Part shown: positions 6,842 through 14,201 of the stretch, piece by piece
Layout: each line of letters begins with the position of its first letter
Position numbering within the stretch: position 1 is the stretch's first letter
Assembly: GCA_035258765.1 (NCBI GenBank)
Contig: DATFWZ010000634.1
Span: forward strand, 1-23,613
Direction of reading: 5' to 3'
DNA: 23,613 bases
Origin: SIAJ01 sp035258765
GTDB taxonomy: Bacteria; Planctomycetota; Planctomycetia; Gemmatales; Gemmataceae
Program-made: the position numbers and the translations under genes
The notes under the pieces: model-generated
Told to the model about the DNA's origin: nothing
The model's database searches: none
The model's input: only the letters and a program-made list of their open reading frames with translations

Positions 6842-7193
6842 GGCGCAGCGGCTGCCACGGTCCATGGCAGCATGACCGCTGGCGTCGCGCTGCTCTTTCG
6901 AAGGTGCACAGCACTCGCCTCAAGACTGGCAGAAAGATCTCAGGGTCACCCGGTCCCACTCCCTCAAGTCTCATCACCAATTCGGCAAATGCCTGCGGAT
7001 TTGTCGGTGGATCATTTGCGACGGTTTCATAGTCCTGCAGGCAGATACCCAGGTCAACACACAGCTCATCGAGAATCGCTTGGACCTGCTGCGCAGACAG
7101 TCTGCACGGGCTCTCAACGAATCGGTCCACTGCGGCACGAACCGCCGAATTAACCTCTGACTGGTGCCTCTGCTGTCGAGTCATCCCGATCAT
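6831..7193 (-). CDS. Hypothetical soluble protein (cassette gene with attC-encoded end)
   Basis: 120 residues with no signal peptide, the only clearly cytoplasmic product of the array. It is mostly helical: VNSAVRAAVDRFVESPCRLS, AQQVQAILDELCVDLGICLQ, then a segment with AFAELVMRLEGVGPGDPEIF. No known family recognised. The last residues (about 112-120, HGPWQPLRRRT) run towards and into attC 10, and the stop is inside the site. ATG at 7193 is preceded by an in-frame GATTGA-type region with no strong ribosome site; a second Met (residue 4) is possible. It is the first gene of the array counted from the integrase side if the 7385-8323 gene is excluded. Confidence 0.62.
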   Translation of the reverse strand: MIGMTRQQRHQSEVNSAVRAAVDRFVESPCRLSAQQVQAILDELCVDLGICLQDYETVANDPPTNPQAFAELVMRLEGVGPGDPEIFLPVLRRVLCTFERAARRQRSCCHGPWQPLRRRT

Positions 7194-7384
7194 TCAGTGC
7201 TCGGGCCGCGCGACCGCAAGTTTTGCCTCCTGCGAACAGGCGGCTGCCAATTGACGCAAAGAGGCGGCTCAAGCACGAAATGTCGAGTGGCGCGACGAAA
7301 ATTCGCGAATACCTGCGTGGGCTGCGGAACCTCCCCGTGCTCGTGCAAGACAAAATCGCCGCACTCAGTTGGAATCCGCTCTGA

Positions 7385-8323
7385 TCAGGTGGCGCCTGAC
7401 TCCCGTGACGCCCGAGCCTCCGCCGCCTTGAGCGCGACATACGCCACCCGGAGCAGGGACCGGTCTCCAGGCGGCGCGCCCCCGCGCCGCCGCAGAAAGT
7501 CCCCAAGAACGTGGTCGGCTTCGGTTCGGGTCCGCCGCTCGATATCGCCCAGCATCGACGCGGACACCGCCGACCCGGGATCAGTAAGCCTTGCGAGGGA
7601 CGACCTTAACTCGTCAGCGCGGGGCGAGTAGCCGGCCGCTGCCGCAATCGCCCGGCATTCGTCGAGGAGTGCAGCCGCCAGGTCGGCGCCGCCGGCCGCC
7701 ACGATGTCCCCGACGGCCGCCCGTGCCAGACAGGTGAGCCCGGCCAGGGACGCCAGGAACACCCACTTCTCCCACATCACCAGCAGGATCTGATCGCTGG
7801 TCACGGCCTCGAACTTCGCGCCTACCATGGCCGCGGCGAGCGCTTCCACCCGCGGGGAACGCCCGCGGGCCCGCTCGCCGAACGTCAGCCGGTGGATGTC
7901 ACTGACGTGGGAGATGTGCCCGCCCGCATCGAGTTTGGCCGAGATGAAGCATGATCCGCCCAGCACGCGGTCCGCACCGAACCGGCCGTCGAGTGCGTCG
8001 AGGTGCCGCATCCCGTTCAGCAGCGGCACGACGGCCGTGACCGGGCCCACCGCCGGCGCGAAGGACTCGATCGCGCCATCGAGGTCGTAGGCCTTGCACG
8101 AGAGGATGACCGCGTCGAACGGCTTCCGTAGGCCGACGGCCAGGACGGTGGGGGGCGAGCGGAAGGTCACGTTGCCGGCTGGGCTAGTGATGGTCAGCCC
8201 GGTGACGGCCAATCGCTCGGCCCGGGGGGGCCGGACCAGAAACGTGACGTCGCAGCCGGCCTCGAGCAGCCGACCGCCGAAGTACCCGCCGATGGCGCCG
8301 GCTCCGACGACGAGGAAACGCAT
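7385..8323 (-). CDS. 2-dehydropantoate 2-reductase family (ApbA/PanE) protein
   Basis: 312 residues, the usual length for ketopantoate reductase, which reduces 2-dehydropantoate to pantoate with NADPH in pantothenate/CoA synthesis. Visible family marks: an N-terminal dinucleotide-binding motif VVGAGAIGGYFGG (residues 5-17), CKAYD (76-80), PLLNG with the conserved Asn103, an EKW lysine (Lys186) at the place of the catalytic Lys, and SMLGDIERRTRTEAD (256-270) matching the conserved SxxxD...R..E motif. The ATG at 8323 has GAGG upstream; a GTG at 8338 is possible. Many paralogues act on other 2-keto acids, so the substrate is not certain. It lies between array and integrase relic, in first-cassette position and orientation, but no attC follows it; 7194-7384 holds only a 34-codon plus-strand frame (7280-7384). 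Confidence 0.88.
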   Translation of the reverse strand: MRFLVVGAGAIGGYFGGRLLEAGCDVTFLVRPPRAERLAVTGLTITSPAGNVTFRSPPTVLAVGLRKPFDAVILSCKAYDLDGAIESFAPAVGPVTAVVPLLNGMRHLDALDGRFGADRVLGGSCFISAKLDAGGHISHVSDIHRLTFGERARGRSPRVEALAAAMVGAKFEAVTSDQILLVMWEKWVFLASLAGLTCLARAAVGDIVAAGGADLAAALLDECRAIAAAAGYSPRADELRSSLARLTDPGSAVSASMLGDIERRTRTEADHVLGDFLRRRGGAPPGDRSLLRVAYVALKAAEARASRESGAT

Positions 8324-8373
8324 GGTCCAATTCCTCACCCGCGCTAGTCGGTCCTTGTCCCATCGCTCAAACT

Positions 8374-8864
8374 ATGGTGATCCACTTGTACCGGCACATC
8401 CTCCAGACTGATCTTGGTCCGGTCCGGTCCCTGCGCGCCTGCCGCCCGCCCCGGCTGCCGGAGGTTCTCACCCGCCCTGAAGTGCGCCGGCTCCTGGAGG
8501 CGCTGGACGCACAGGCCGGGGCCGATCCGTTCCCGCTCGTCTGCCGGTTGATTTACGGTGCAGGCTGCGCCTCAACGAGGGGTTCCGGGTGCGGGTGAAG
8601 GACATCAACCTCGACCGCGGGCAGTTAATGCTAGAGTGCGGAAAGGGGGACTAGAATCGGGCCGTCATGCTCATGCTCACGGCCCGCGAGCCGCTCTGCA
8701 CACGGCTGGCCTGGCGGACCGAAGTGCACCGCCGGGACCTGGCAAGAGGGTTCGGGCGGGTGAAGCTCAATCACCCGACGATGCTAGGGCACGACTCGCT
8801 GACTCGCCGGCATTGCGCTGGTGCCAGGCAGAAGAGGTCGGTGCCGTTCGCACGGCCGGGCTGA
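8374..8864 (+). pseudogene. intI: Broken integron integrase (IntI-type tyrosine recombinase)
   Basis: Fragments in order match integron integrases as I know them. In frame 1: LYRHILQTDLG, then RPPRLPEVLTRPEVRRLLEAL and LVCRLIYGAGC. After loss of one base near 8568: LRLNEGFRVRVKDINLDRG, then ECGKGD, a TAG stop (8652-8654), NRAVMLMLTAREPL and EVHRRDLARGFGRVKLN, finally MLGHDSLTRR. The motifs LYRxVLG, KRPxRLPxVLTxxEV, LLYGxGLRLxE, RVKDIDxxRG, GKGGKxRxxMLP and HxRDLxxGFGRV are diagnostic of IntI. The first ~85 residues are absent, and the segment with the IntI-specific insert, HxxR and the nucleophilic Tyr is deleted. It is divergent from the cassette array, the classical intI position. It cannot encode an active recombinase. 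Confidence 0.88.
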
Positions 8865-8941
8865 CGCTTGGTCCGGCTTCAGGTTCCCTTCAGGTTGGCC
8901 TGGTAAGCTGCCTTCTCCGTTACCCTGGCCCGGAGGCCCAG

Positions 8942-9439
8942 ATGAAGCGATGGAGGGCCTCGGCGTTCGCCGCAGCGGTCGTCGGCTGGTGCGCCCTGAC
9001 CGCCTCGTCCCAGCCCCCCGGGGGCCAAGGCGGGCCGGGCGGCAAGAGGGGCGGGCCGCCGGGTTTCGCGCCGGGCACGGTAATACCGCCGTTCGTCCGC
9101 GACTACCTGGACCTGACCGCCGAGCAGGAGAAGCGGCTCGACGAGCTGGAGGCCGAGGTCAAGCAGAACCTGGAGAGAATCCTGACGGACGAGCAGAAGA
9201 AGAAGCTCGCCGACCTGCGCCCGCCGATGGGCAAGGACGGTCCGCCGCCGAAAGGGCGAGGCCCCGGCGACAAGAACGGGCCATCGCCGAATAAGGATGG
9301 CGGCGAGCATCCCCGGGCGGCCGCCATCCAGTGGTTCACCACCTGGGAGGCCGGTGAGGCCGAGGCCGGGCGGACTGGGCGGCCGATCCTGTTCGTGTCG
9401 GCCGCCCCACACTGCGCCGGGGTATCCGGCATCTGGTGA
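8942..9439 (+). CDS. Exported thioredoxin-fold protein, part before an in-frame TGA
   Basis: 165 codons up to TGA at 9437-9439. The start at 8942 has CGGAGG five bases upstream. Signal peptide about 1-22 (MKRWRASAFAAAVVGWCALT), then a Gly/Pro-rich linker, a helical LTAEQEKRLDELEAEVKQNL / LTDEQKKKLADLRPP segment (57-95) of the LTxEQ type seen in Spy/CpxP-like and planctomycete exported proteins, another Pro/Gly/Lys linker, and the start of a thioredoxin-like domain: WFTTWEAGEAEAGRTGRPIL then FVSAAPHCAGVSGIW. The stop cuts this domain right after its first strand, and the same frame continues without another stop to 10231, so this and 9455-10231 are one 429-residue gene with an interrupted or recoded codon 166. 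Confidence 0.75.
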   Translation: MKRWRASAFAAAVVGWCALTASSQPPGGQGGPGGKRGGPPGFAPGTVIPPFVRDYLDLTAEQEKRLDELEAEVKQNLERILTDEQKKKLADLRPPMGKDGPPPKGRGPGDKNGPSPNKDGGEHPRAAAIQWFTTWEAGEAEAGRTGRPILFVSAAPHCAGVSGIW

Positions 9440-9478
9440 CCGGGCAAGCAGGAGATGGACAGGAGTTTCCTGTCCCGG
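9437..9478 (+). promoter_or_regulatory. In-frame TGA with SECIS-like hairpin
   Basis: TGA 9437-9439 is followed by a perfect hairpin: GGACAGGA (9457-9464), loop GTT (9465-9467), TCCTGTCC (9468-9475), with CCGGG (9440-9444) able to pair with CCCGG (9474-9478) as an alternative lower stem. Bacterial SECIS elements, as I recall their consensus, need a 4-16 bp upper stem, a 3-14 nt loop with G among its first two bases, and roughly 16-37 nt from UGA to that G. Here: 8 bp, 3 nt, G first, 25 nt. This is a structural fit by eye, not proof; hairpins of this size can occur by chance in GC-rich DNA. Confidence 0.4.
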
Positions 9479-10231
9479 CCTGAGGTGATCGCCGCCTCCC
9501 GTGACTTCGTGTGCGTCCGCCTGGCCACCTACGAGGACGCCGACGAAGCCCGGTTCCTGAAGGGGCTCTTCCGGACCCGGTCCGGGGAAGTGGAGAACTC
9601 GGTCTTCTGCGTGCTCGCCCCGGACGGGAGGTCGAAACTGATCCGGGCCGCCCGCGGGCCCGAGCAGGTGTACGCCGACGCGGCCGCGATGGCCGCCGAC
9701 ATGAAGCGGGTGGCCGGCCAATACTCGCCAATTGCGGCCCCGGCCGCGCTGCCGCTGGTGGCCGGCCCCCGCCTCGCGCTCGACGTGGCTGCCGCCGACG
9801 GGCTGCCCTTGGTTGTGATCCTCGGCAACGACGCGGTTGCCCACCAGCGGCTGGCGAGTGGCGTGGCCAAGCTCGCCTGGACCGACGAACTCATTGGCCG
9901 GTTCGTGTACGCCGAGGGGACAGCGAAGGAACTCACCGGGGTGTCGGACGTCGCCCTCGACTCAGGCGTGGTTGTCATAGTCCCCGACATGTTCGGGCTG
10001 AGGGGAACCGTGCTGCGACAGGTCGCGGCGGACGCCTCGGCAGAGAACGTCGCCAGGGAGTTGCGGGTCGCGGCGACCGAATTCAAGGCTCCGGCGAAGT
10101 ACTTCCGGACGCACGTCCAAGAGGGACAACGGCTAAATGTGTACTGGGAAACTCGGGTGCCGGTGACGGACCCGATGGAGTATGCCGCGCGGGAACGCGG
10201 CCGGCGGGTCGCCCAGCCGCCAAAGGAGTAG
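9455..10231 (+). CDS. Thioredoxin-fold protein, part after the in-frame TGA
   Basis: 258 codons from the first ATG after the TGA, in the same frame as 8942-9439. It begins MDRSFLSRPEVIAASRDFVC, the helix-2 and strand segment that follows the active site in thioredoxin-like proteins (compare xMDxxxFxxxxV), continues RLATYEDADEARFLKGLF, then a strand plus turn ENSVFCVLAPDGRSKLIRAA typical of the thioredoxin cis-Pro side, and a C-terminal extension with LPLVVILGNDAVA and GVVVIVPDMFGLRGTVL. It lacks a signal peptide and half of the fold, so independent function is unlikely. Its ribosome site would be AGGAG directly against the ATG, too close. It is most likely the 3' part of one exported gene. 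A strong terminator follows at 10248. Confidence 0.72.
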   Translation: MDRSFLSRPEVIAASRDFVCVRLATYEDADEARFLKGLFRTRSGEVENSVFCVLAPDGRSKLIRAARGPEQVYADAAAMAADMKRVAGQYSPIAAPAALPLVAGPRLALDVAAADGLPLVVILGNDAVAHQRLASGVAKLAWTDELIGRFVYAEGTAKELTGVSDVALDSGVVVIVPDMFGLRGTVLRQVAADASAENVARELRVAATEFKAPAKYFRTHVQEGQRLNVYWETRVPVTDPMEYAARERGRRVAQPPKE

Positions 10232-10247
10232 CGCCCCGACTCCGCCC

Positions 10248-10287
10248 GCCGCGGGTCGGCCGAAAGGCCGGCCCGCGGCATCTTTTT
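10248..10287 (+). terminator. Rho-independent terminator
   Basis: A 14-bp stem (10248-10261 with 10266-10279, one G-U pair) closed by a GAAA tetraloop and followed by ATCTTTTT. It ends the thioredoxin-fold gene 17 bp after its stop and separates it from the two-component pair. Confidence 0.92.
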
Positions 10288-10432
10288 CATTGGACTTTCG
10301 AGACCGCTGGAACGCACCGGTCCGAGCGTCCCCCAAGACACGTGCAACGCCCGTCGGGGGCGGCCGGTTACAATACGTATCGGGCCGGCTATGCCCGGCA
10401 GATTTCTACCCGTTGACCCGCGACCCGGACCG

Positions 10433-11086
10433 ATGCGCGTCCTCGTGATCGAAGACGAGCCCGAGCTGCGTCGGGTCCTCGCCCAGGCGCTCCGGGAGGA
10501 CGGGTACGCCGTCGACCAGGCCGCCGACGGGCCCGACGGCCTGTTCAAAGCCACCGCCTGGGCCTACGACCTCGTCCTGCTCGACCTCATGCTCCCCGGC
10601 CTCGACGGGCTCGAGCTTCTCCAGCGCCTGCGCCGGGAGAAGCATACCCCGGTCCTCGTCCTGACCGCCCGCGACGCCGTCCCGGACCGGATCCGCGGTC
10701 TGGACGTTGGGGCCGACGACTACGTGGTCAAGCCGTTCAATCTGGCCGAGGTCCTGGCCCGCGTCCGGGCCCTGATCCGCCGGGCGGCCGGGCGGGGGGA
10801 TTCCACGATCGTTGTCGGGGACGTTGAGATCGACACCGCCCGCCGGGCCGTCGCCCGCGCGGGCGAGCCAGTCGGCCTGACGGCCCGCGAGTACGCCATC
10901 CTGGAGCTGCTCGCCCTGCGCCTCGGGAAGGTAGTGACCAAGACGGAGATCTACGACCACATCTTCGACGAGACGGACGACACCCTGTCCAACCTGATCG
11001 AGGTCCATGTGTCGAACATCCGCAAGAAGCTCGGCCGGGACCTGATCGAGACCCGCCGCGGGATGGGGTACGTGGTCCATGGCTAG
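10433..11086 (+). CDS. OmpR/PhoB-family response regulator
   Basis: 217 residues. Receiver domain 1-115: acidic pair E7-D8 in MRVLVIEDEPELRR, phospho-acceptor Asp51 in DLVLLDLMLPGLDG, Thr78 in VLVLTARD and Lys100 in DYVVKPF. A winged-helix DNA-binding domain occupies about 125-215, ending with EVHVSNIRKKLGRDLIETRR and GMGYVV, the classic OmpR wing. The start at 10433 begins directly with the receiver strand; an upstream ATG (10391) would add 14 non-conserved residues. The gene overlaps the kinase gene by 8 bp (ATGGCTAG), implying coupled translation. Targets cannot be read from the sequence; the divergent or adjacent genes offer no obvious regulon. Confidence 0.95.
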   Translation: MRVLVIEDEPELRRVLAQALREDGYAVDQAADGPDGLFKATAWAYDLVLLDLMLPGLDGLELLQRLRREKHTPVLVLTARDAVPDRIRGLDVGADDYVVKPFNLAEVLARVRALIRRAAGRGDSTIVVGDVEIDTARRAVARAGEPVGLTAREYAILELLALRLGKVVTKTEIYDHIFDETDDTLSNLIEVHVSNIRKKLGRDLIETRRGMGYVVHG

Positions 11087-12617
11087 GTCGATCCGCGTCC
11101 GTCTGCTCCTGTGGTACGCGGTCGTTTTGACCGGCGTGGTCGGGGGGTTCGCCGGTCTGCTGTACTCGGAGGTCCGGGCCGCCCGGCTGGCCGAGGTGGA
11201 CGCCCAGCTCGACGCCGCCGCCGCGTCCTTGGAGTCGGCCCTCCGCCTGTTCCCCCCATTCGAGCTGGCCGGCGAGTGGCCGCCGCCCCCGCCGCCGAAG
11301 AGGGGCGGCCCGCCCAAGAAGAAGGGCCCGCCCGGCTGGAAGCCGGACCGCCCGGAATTCGGCCCGGACCCGGGATTCGAGGGTCCCGAGTTCGGCCCGA
11401 AGCCGCCAAGTCGGGAACACCTGATGTCCAGCCTGGACCTGCCCGGGCCACCCGGAAGTCGTTCCGGTGCGCTGTACTTCGGCGTCTGGCGGGCCGACGG
11501 AGGCGTCCTCAAGGCCGTCGACCTGCCCCCGGACACACCTACCCCGACCGCGATACCGGGCCGGCCAGCGCGCTCCTTCCGGGGGTCAAACCGGGAGCTG
11601 GTCGTCGCCGGGCCGGGCGGGACGTCGATCCTCGTCGGCCGCCCGGCGGAAACGGTGGCAAGCGACCTGACCGCGTTCGCCTGGCGGCTGGCCGGGACGG
11701 GGGCCGCGGTACTGGCGGTCGGGCTGGCTGGCGGTTGGCTGGTGTCGCGGCGCATCTTCCGGCCGATCGCGGCCATCACCGACACGGCGTCCCGCATCTC
11801 GGCCGACAACTTGTCCGCCCGAATCGACGCGGCCACTGTGGACCGGGAGTTGGTCGGCTTGGCCGGCGTCCTGAACGCCGCGTTCGGCCGGCTGGAGGCG
11901 GCGTTCGACCGGCAGGCCCGGTTCACGGCCGACGCCTCGCACGAACTCCGCACTCCGCTGGCCGTCATCCGGTCGCAGGCCGAGCTAACCCTGTCCCGGC
12001 AGCGGAGCCCGGACGAGTACCAGGAGGCCTTGCACACCTGCCTGCGGGCCGCGGTCCGGATGGCCGACCTGGTGGACGGGTTGCTCGCCCTGTCCCGGGC
12101 CGACGCCGGGGGGTCGGCCGTGCGCGAGCCGGTCGAACTGCACCGCGTGACCGCCGACGCCGTCGAACTCTGCCGGCCCCTGGCCGAAGGGGCGGGCCTG
12201 CGGCTGACGACCGACTTCAACCCTGTGACAGTGCAGGGGGACGCCGGCGGGCTCGGCCGGGTGGTCGGTAACTTGGTGACGAACGCCATCCGGTACAACC
12301 GGCCGGGCGGCTCTATCCACGTGGGCGTGGAGCGAGACGGCGGGGAGGCGGTGCTGACCGTCCGGGACACCGGCGAGGGGATCCCGGAGGAGCACCACGC
12401 CCACGTCTTCGAGCGGTTCTACCGGGTGGACAAGGCCCGGTCGCGGGCGACCGGGGGGAGCGGGCTGGGGCTGGCCATCGCCAAGGCCATCGTCGAGGCC
12501 CATGGCGGCACGATCGGGCTTCAGTCGAAGCCCGGCCAGGGATCGGTGTTCCACGTCCGGGTACCAGCGGCGCCGGCGCGGCCCGGCCCGGGCGGTCGGG
12601 AGCCGGGAGCGAAATGA
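11079..12617 (+). CDS. Sensor histidine kinase partner of the response regulator
   Basis: 512 residues. Membrane helix 1 about 9-29 (LLLWYAVVLTGVVGGFAGLL), a periplasmic sensor region 30-200 with a striking Pro/Gly/Lys-rich stretch (about 66-128), membrane helix 2 about 204-223, a HAMP linker about 223-278, a dimerisation/phospho-acceptor domain with SHELRTPL (His288), and an ATPase domain with N box NLVTNAIRYN (398-407), G1 DTGEGIPE (430-437), F box HVFERFYRV and G2 GGSGLGLAI. All catalytic boxes are intact, so it should autophosphorylate and pass phosphate to Asp51 of the regulator. The stimulus is unknown; the Pro-rich periplasmic segment is longer than usual and has no recognised ligand domain. 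Confidence 0.95.
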   Translation: MARSIRVRLLLWYAVVLTGVVGGFAGLLYSEVRAARLAEVDAQLDAAAASLESALRLFPPFELAGEWPPPPPPKRGGPPKKKGPPGWKPDRPEFGPDPGFEGPEFGPKPPSREHLMSSLDLPGPPGSRSGALYFGVWRADGGVLKAVDLPPDTPTPTAIPGRPARSFRGSNRELVVAGPGGTSILVGRPAETVASDLTAFAWRLAGTGAAVLAVGLAGGWLVSRRIFRPIAAITDTASRISADNLSARIDAATVDRELVGLAGVLNAAFGRLEAAFDRQARFTADASHELRTPLAVIRSQAELTLSRQRSPDEYQEALHTCLRAAVRMADLVDGLLALSRADAGGSAVREPVELHRVTADAVELCRPLAEGAGLRLTTDFNPVTVQGDAGGLGRVVGNLVTNAIRYNRPGGSIHVGVERDGGEAVLTVRDTGEGIPEEHHAHVFERFYRVDKARSRATGGSGLGLAIAKAIVEAHGGTIGLQSKPGQGSVFHVRVPAAPARPGPGGREPGAK

Positions 12618-12704
12618 CGCGGCACAGCAGAGCGGACTCGGACTAAAAAGAAGAGACTCCCCGGCCTCGCAGGTGACAGACAATTCAACGCGCGGGCGTG
12701 AAGA

Positions 12705-14201
12705 CTACATCCGCAGCGTGATCGCGGGCACCTTCCACTCCCGCCCGCGGGCGGCGTCGCCGAATAGACACCCGGCCCAGGCGATCGAGCCGGCGAGGCT
12801 GTCGGCCCGGTCGGCCGCCGGGACCTCGGGGAGCTTCTCCCAGGTGCTCGACCAGTGCCGCGCGAACACCGCCGCCTGGAGCATGACCGGGGTGTGGTCC
12901 GCGAGATACCGCGCCTGGATGTTCTTGGCTTCGCCGAGCGCCACCAGCTTGCCGTCGCGCGTCCGAACGTACCGGACCTGACACGGGTACCGCTCCGAGA
13001 ACATCCCGGCGTCGAGCACGAAGTCGTTCGGGTCGCCGAAGAAGTTGGCGCGGGTGGACCAGGCCATCTGGATCATGGACTTCTCGTGGGCTGGGACGTC
13101 GCGAAGGGCGGGGTCCGACTGGTGTCGCTCGTGCGCGGCGGACAACGCGACAATCGGGTCTTCGTCCCCCCACGCCCGGTGGCAGGACCGCAACCACGTC
13201 AGCAGCGCCTCTCTGTCCCCCCGGATCTTGGCCGGGACCGGTCCCAGCTCCCCTTGGCTGAGGCGCCCGGCCAAGCGGTGGAGCCGGTGGGCGGGAGACA
13301 GGGCCCCGGGCCTCCCCCCGAATTCCACCTCGCCGTCCAATTGTTGCACGACCGGGACTTGCATGGCCGCGAACGACGCGGCGACCACCAGGTAGTACAC
13401 GTCCGGCGGGGCCCGGCCGGCCAGGAATTCGTCCAGTGAAGAGTTCCGGCCCCCGGCGCCGAGCAGGCACTCGACGGCCGCCGTGTACAGGGGGCCGGGG
13501 TTTCGGACGACCGGCTCGCTGTACGTCGTGTACTCCGTCCGGATGCCGCGGAAGTGGGTGTTCAGGACCTCGATGGTGATGGCGTACGCCTCCATGACCG
13601 CCCGGGCCGACAGGACGCGCTGGCCCTGCGGCACGGTGATCAAGGGCAAGGCCCGGCCGCCCGGGTAGGCGGTCCCGGCGTCCGTCGCCAGGGACTCGAG
13701 GAGCCGGTAGAACCGCTGGACGATCCGGGAGAAGCACAGGTCGAAGTGGGCCGCCCAGAAGTCGTCCTGGGGCCCGGTGTCGACGAGCGCCGGCACGGTG
13801 GCACTGGTACCGAACCCGAACAGGAATGCCTGCAGGTTGTTCACTTGGTCCCAGGCGCGTCGGAGTTCGGATCCGTGCGCCGGCGACCCCTCCTCGCCCG
13901 GCATGATCAGCGGCAACGTCAGGGCGGCCGCACCGTCGCCCGTCATTTGTCGGTGGACGTAGGCGTAGAGAAGGGCGAGTGTGTAGTCCGAGAAGACCCC
14001 GTACAAGTCCGCCAGCCCGGTCGCCAGGAAGGATGTGAAGTGGGCGTGCTCGTGGCGGAAGCGCAGGATCTTGCTACGGTCGCCCTGGACGACCTCGTAC
14101 AGGTGTAGCCCAAGCGGGCCCGGGACCCGGGCCCGGTTGTACTCGGCCAGCGTCTGGTCGATCGTCAGGGAGAGCGTGTGGAAGTCGAAGCTGGTGGTCA
14201 T
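12705..14201 (-). CDS. HExxH-motif protein of unknown family, third gene of a TPR/membrane unit
   Basis: 498 residues from the ATG at 14201, overlapping the upstream gene by 4 bp (ATGA). No signal peptide. Near the N terminus FRHEHAHFTSFLATGLADLYG (residues 48-68; H50, E51, H54) contains HExxH followed by an amphipathic helix, the zinc-binding helix of many metallopeptidases. A third ligand is not evident; later His/Glu candidates include AHERHQ and AHEKS. The middle is helical and the end carries a strand pair CQVRYVRTRDGKLVALGEA, then LADHTPVMLQAAVFARHW. I recognise no named family. Gene order (TPR protein, two-helix membrane protein, this protein) and tight overlaps indicate one complex or pathway. 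A metalloprotease role is inference from one motif only. Confidence 0.82.
   Translation of the reverse strand: MTTSFDFHTLSLTIDQTLAEYNRARVPGPLGLHLYEVVQGDRSKILRFRHEHAHFTSFLATGLADLYGVFSDYTLALLYAYVHRQMTGDGAAALTLPLIMPGEEGSPAHGSELRRAWDQVNNLQAFLFGFGTSATVPALVDTGPQDDFWAAHFDLCFSRIVQRFYRLLESLATDAGTAYPGGRALPLITVPQGQRVLSARAVMEAYAITIEVLNTHFRGIRTEYTTYSEPVVRNPGPLYTAAVECLLGAGGRNSSLDEFLAGRAPPDVYYLVVAASFAAMQVPVVQQLDGEVEFGGRPGALSPAHRLHRLAGRLSQGELGPVPAKIRGDREALLTWLRSCHRAWGDEDPIVALSAAHERHQSDPALRDVPAHEKSMIQMAWSTRANFFGDPNDFVLDAGMFSERYPCQVRYVRTRDGKLVALGEAKNIQARYLADHTPVMLQAAVFARHWSSTWEKLPEVPAADRADSLAGSIAWAGCLFGDAARGREWKVPAITLRM

Larger units (their letters stand above)
33..8864 (-). mobile_element. Chromosomal integron: attC cassette array with a dead integrase
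   Basis: Eleven minus-strand genes (164-7193) are separated by ten related imperfect palindromes (33-128 to 6747-6841), and a broken integron-integrase gene lies on the opposite strand at 8374-8864. In integrons, cassettes are single promoterless genes followed by an attC site, inserted in one orientation next to a divergently transcribed intI; that layout is what is seen. In each site the two extra unpaired bases lie in the arm nearest the upstream gene, which independently orients the sites as attC 3' of each gene. The array continues off the left edge. The right boundary is uncertain because the 7385-8323 gene has no visible attC and no attI could be identified. Recognition as an integron is inference from architecture plus protein similarity read by eye. 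Confidence 0.85.

Noticed and set aside
9437..9439. Genetic-code change (TGA read as Trp) as the explanation of the thioredoxin-fold interruption
   Set aside because: Other genes in the window use TGA as their normal stop, for example at 561, 12617 and 19740.
8879..9844. 321-codon minus-strand open frame
   Set aside because: Shadow of the thioredoxin-fold gene; no domain, ribosome site or neighbour supports it.
10406..12370. 654-codon minus-strand open frame opposite the two-component genes
   Set aside because: Composition (Ser/Arg/Pro/Thr-rich) and exact antisense placement show it is a GC-rich shadow of the response regulator and histidine kinase, whose motifs are intact.
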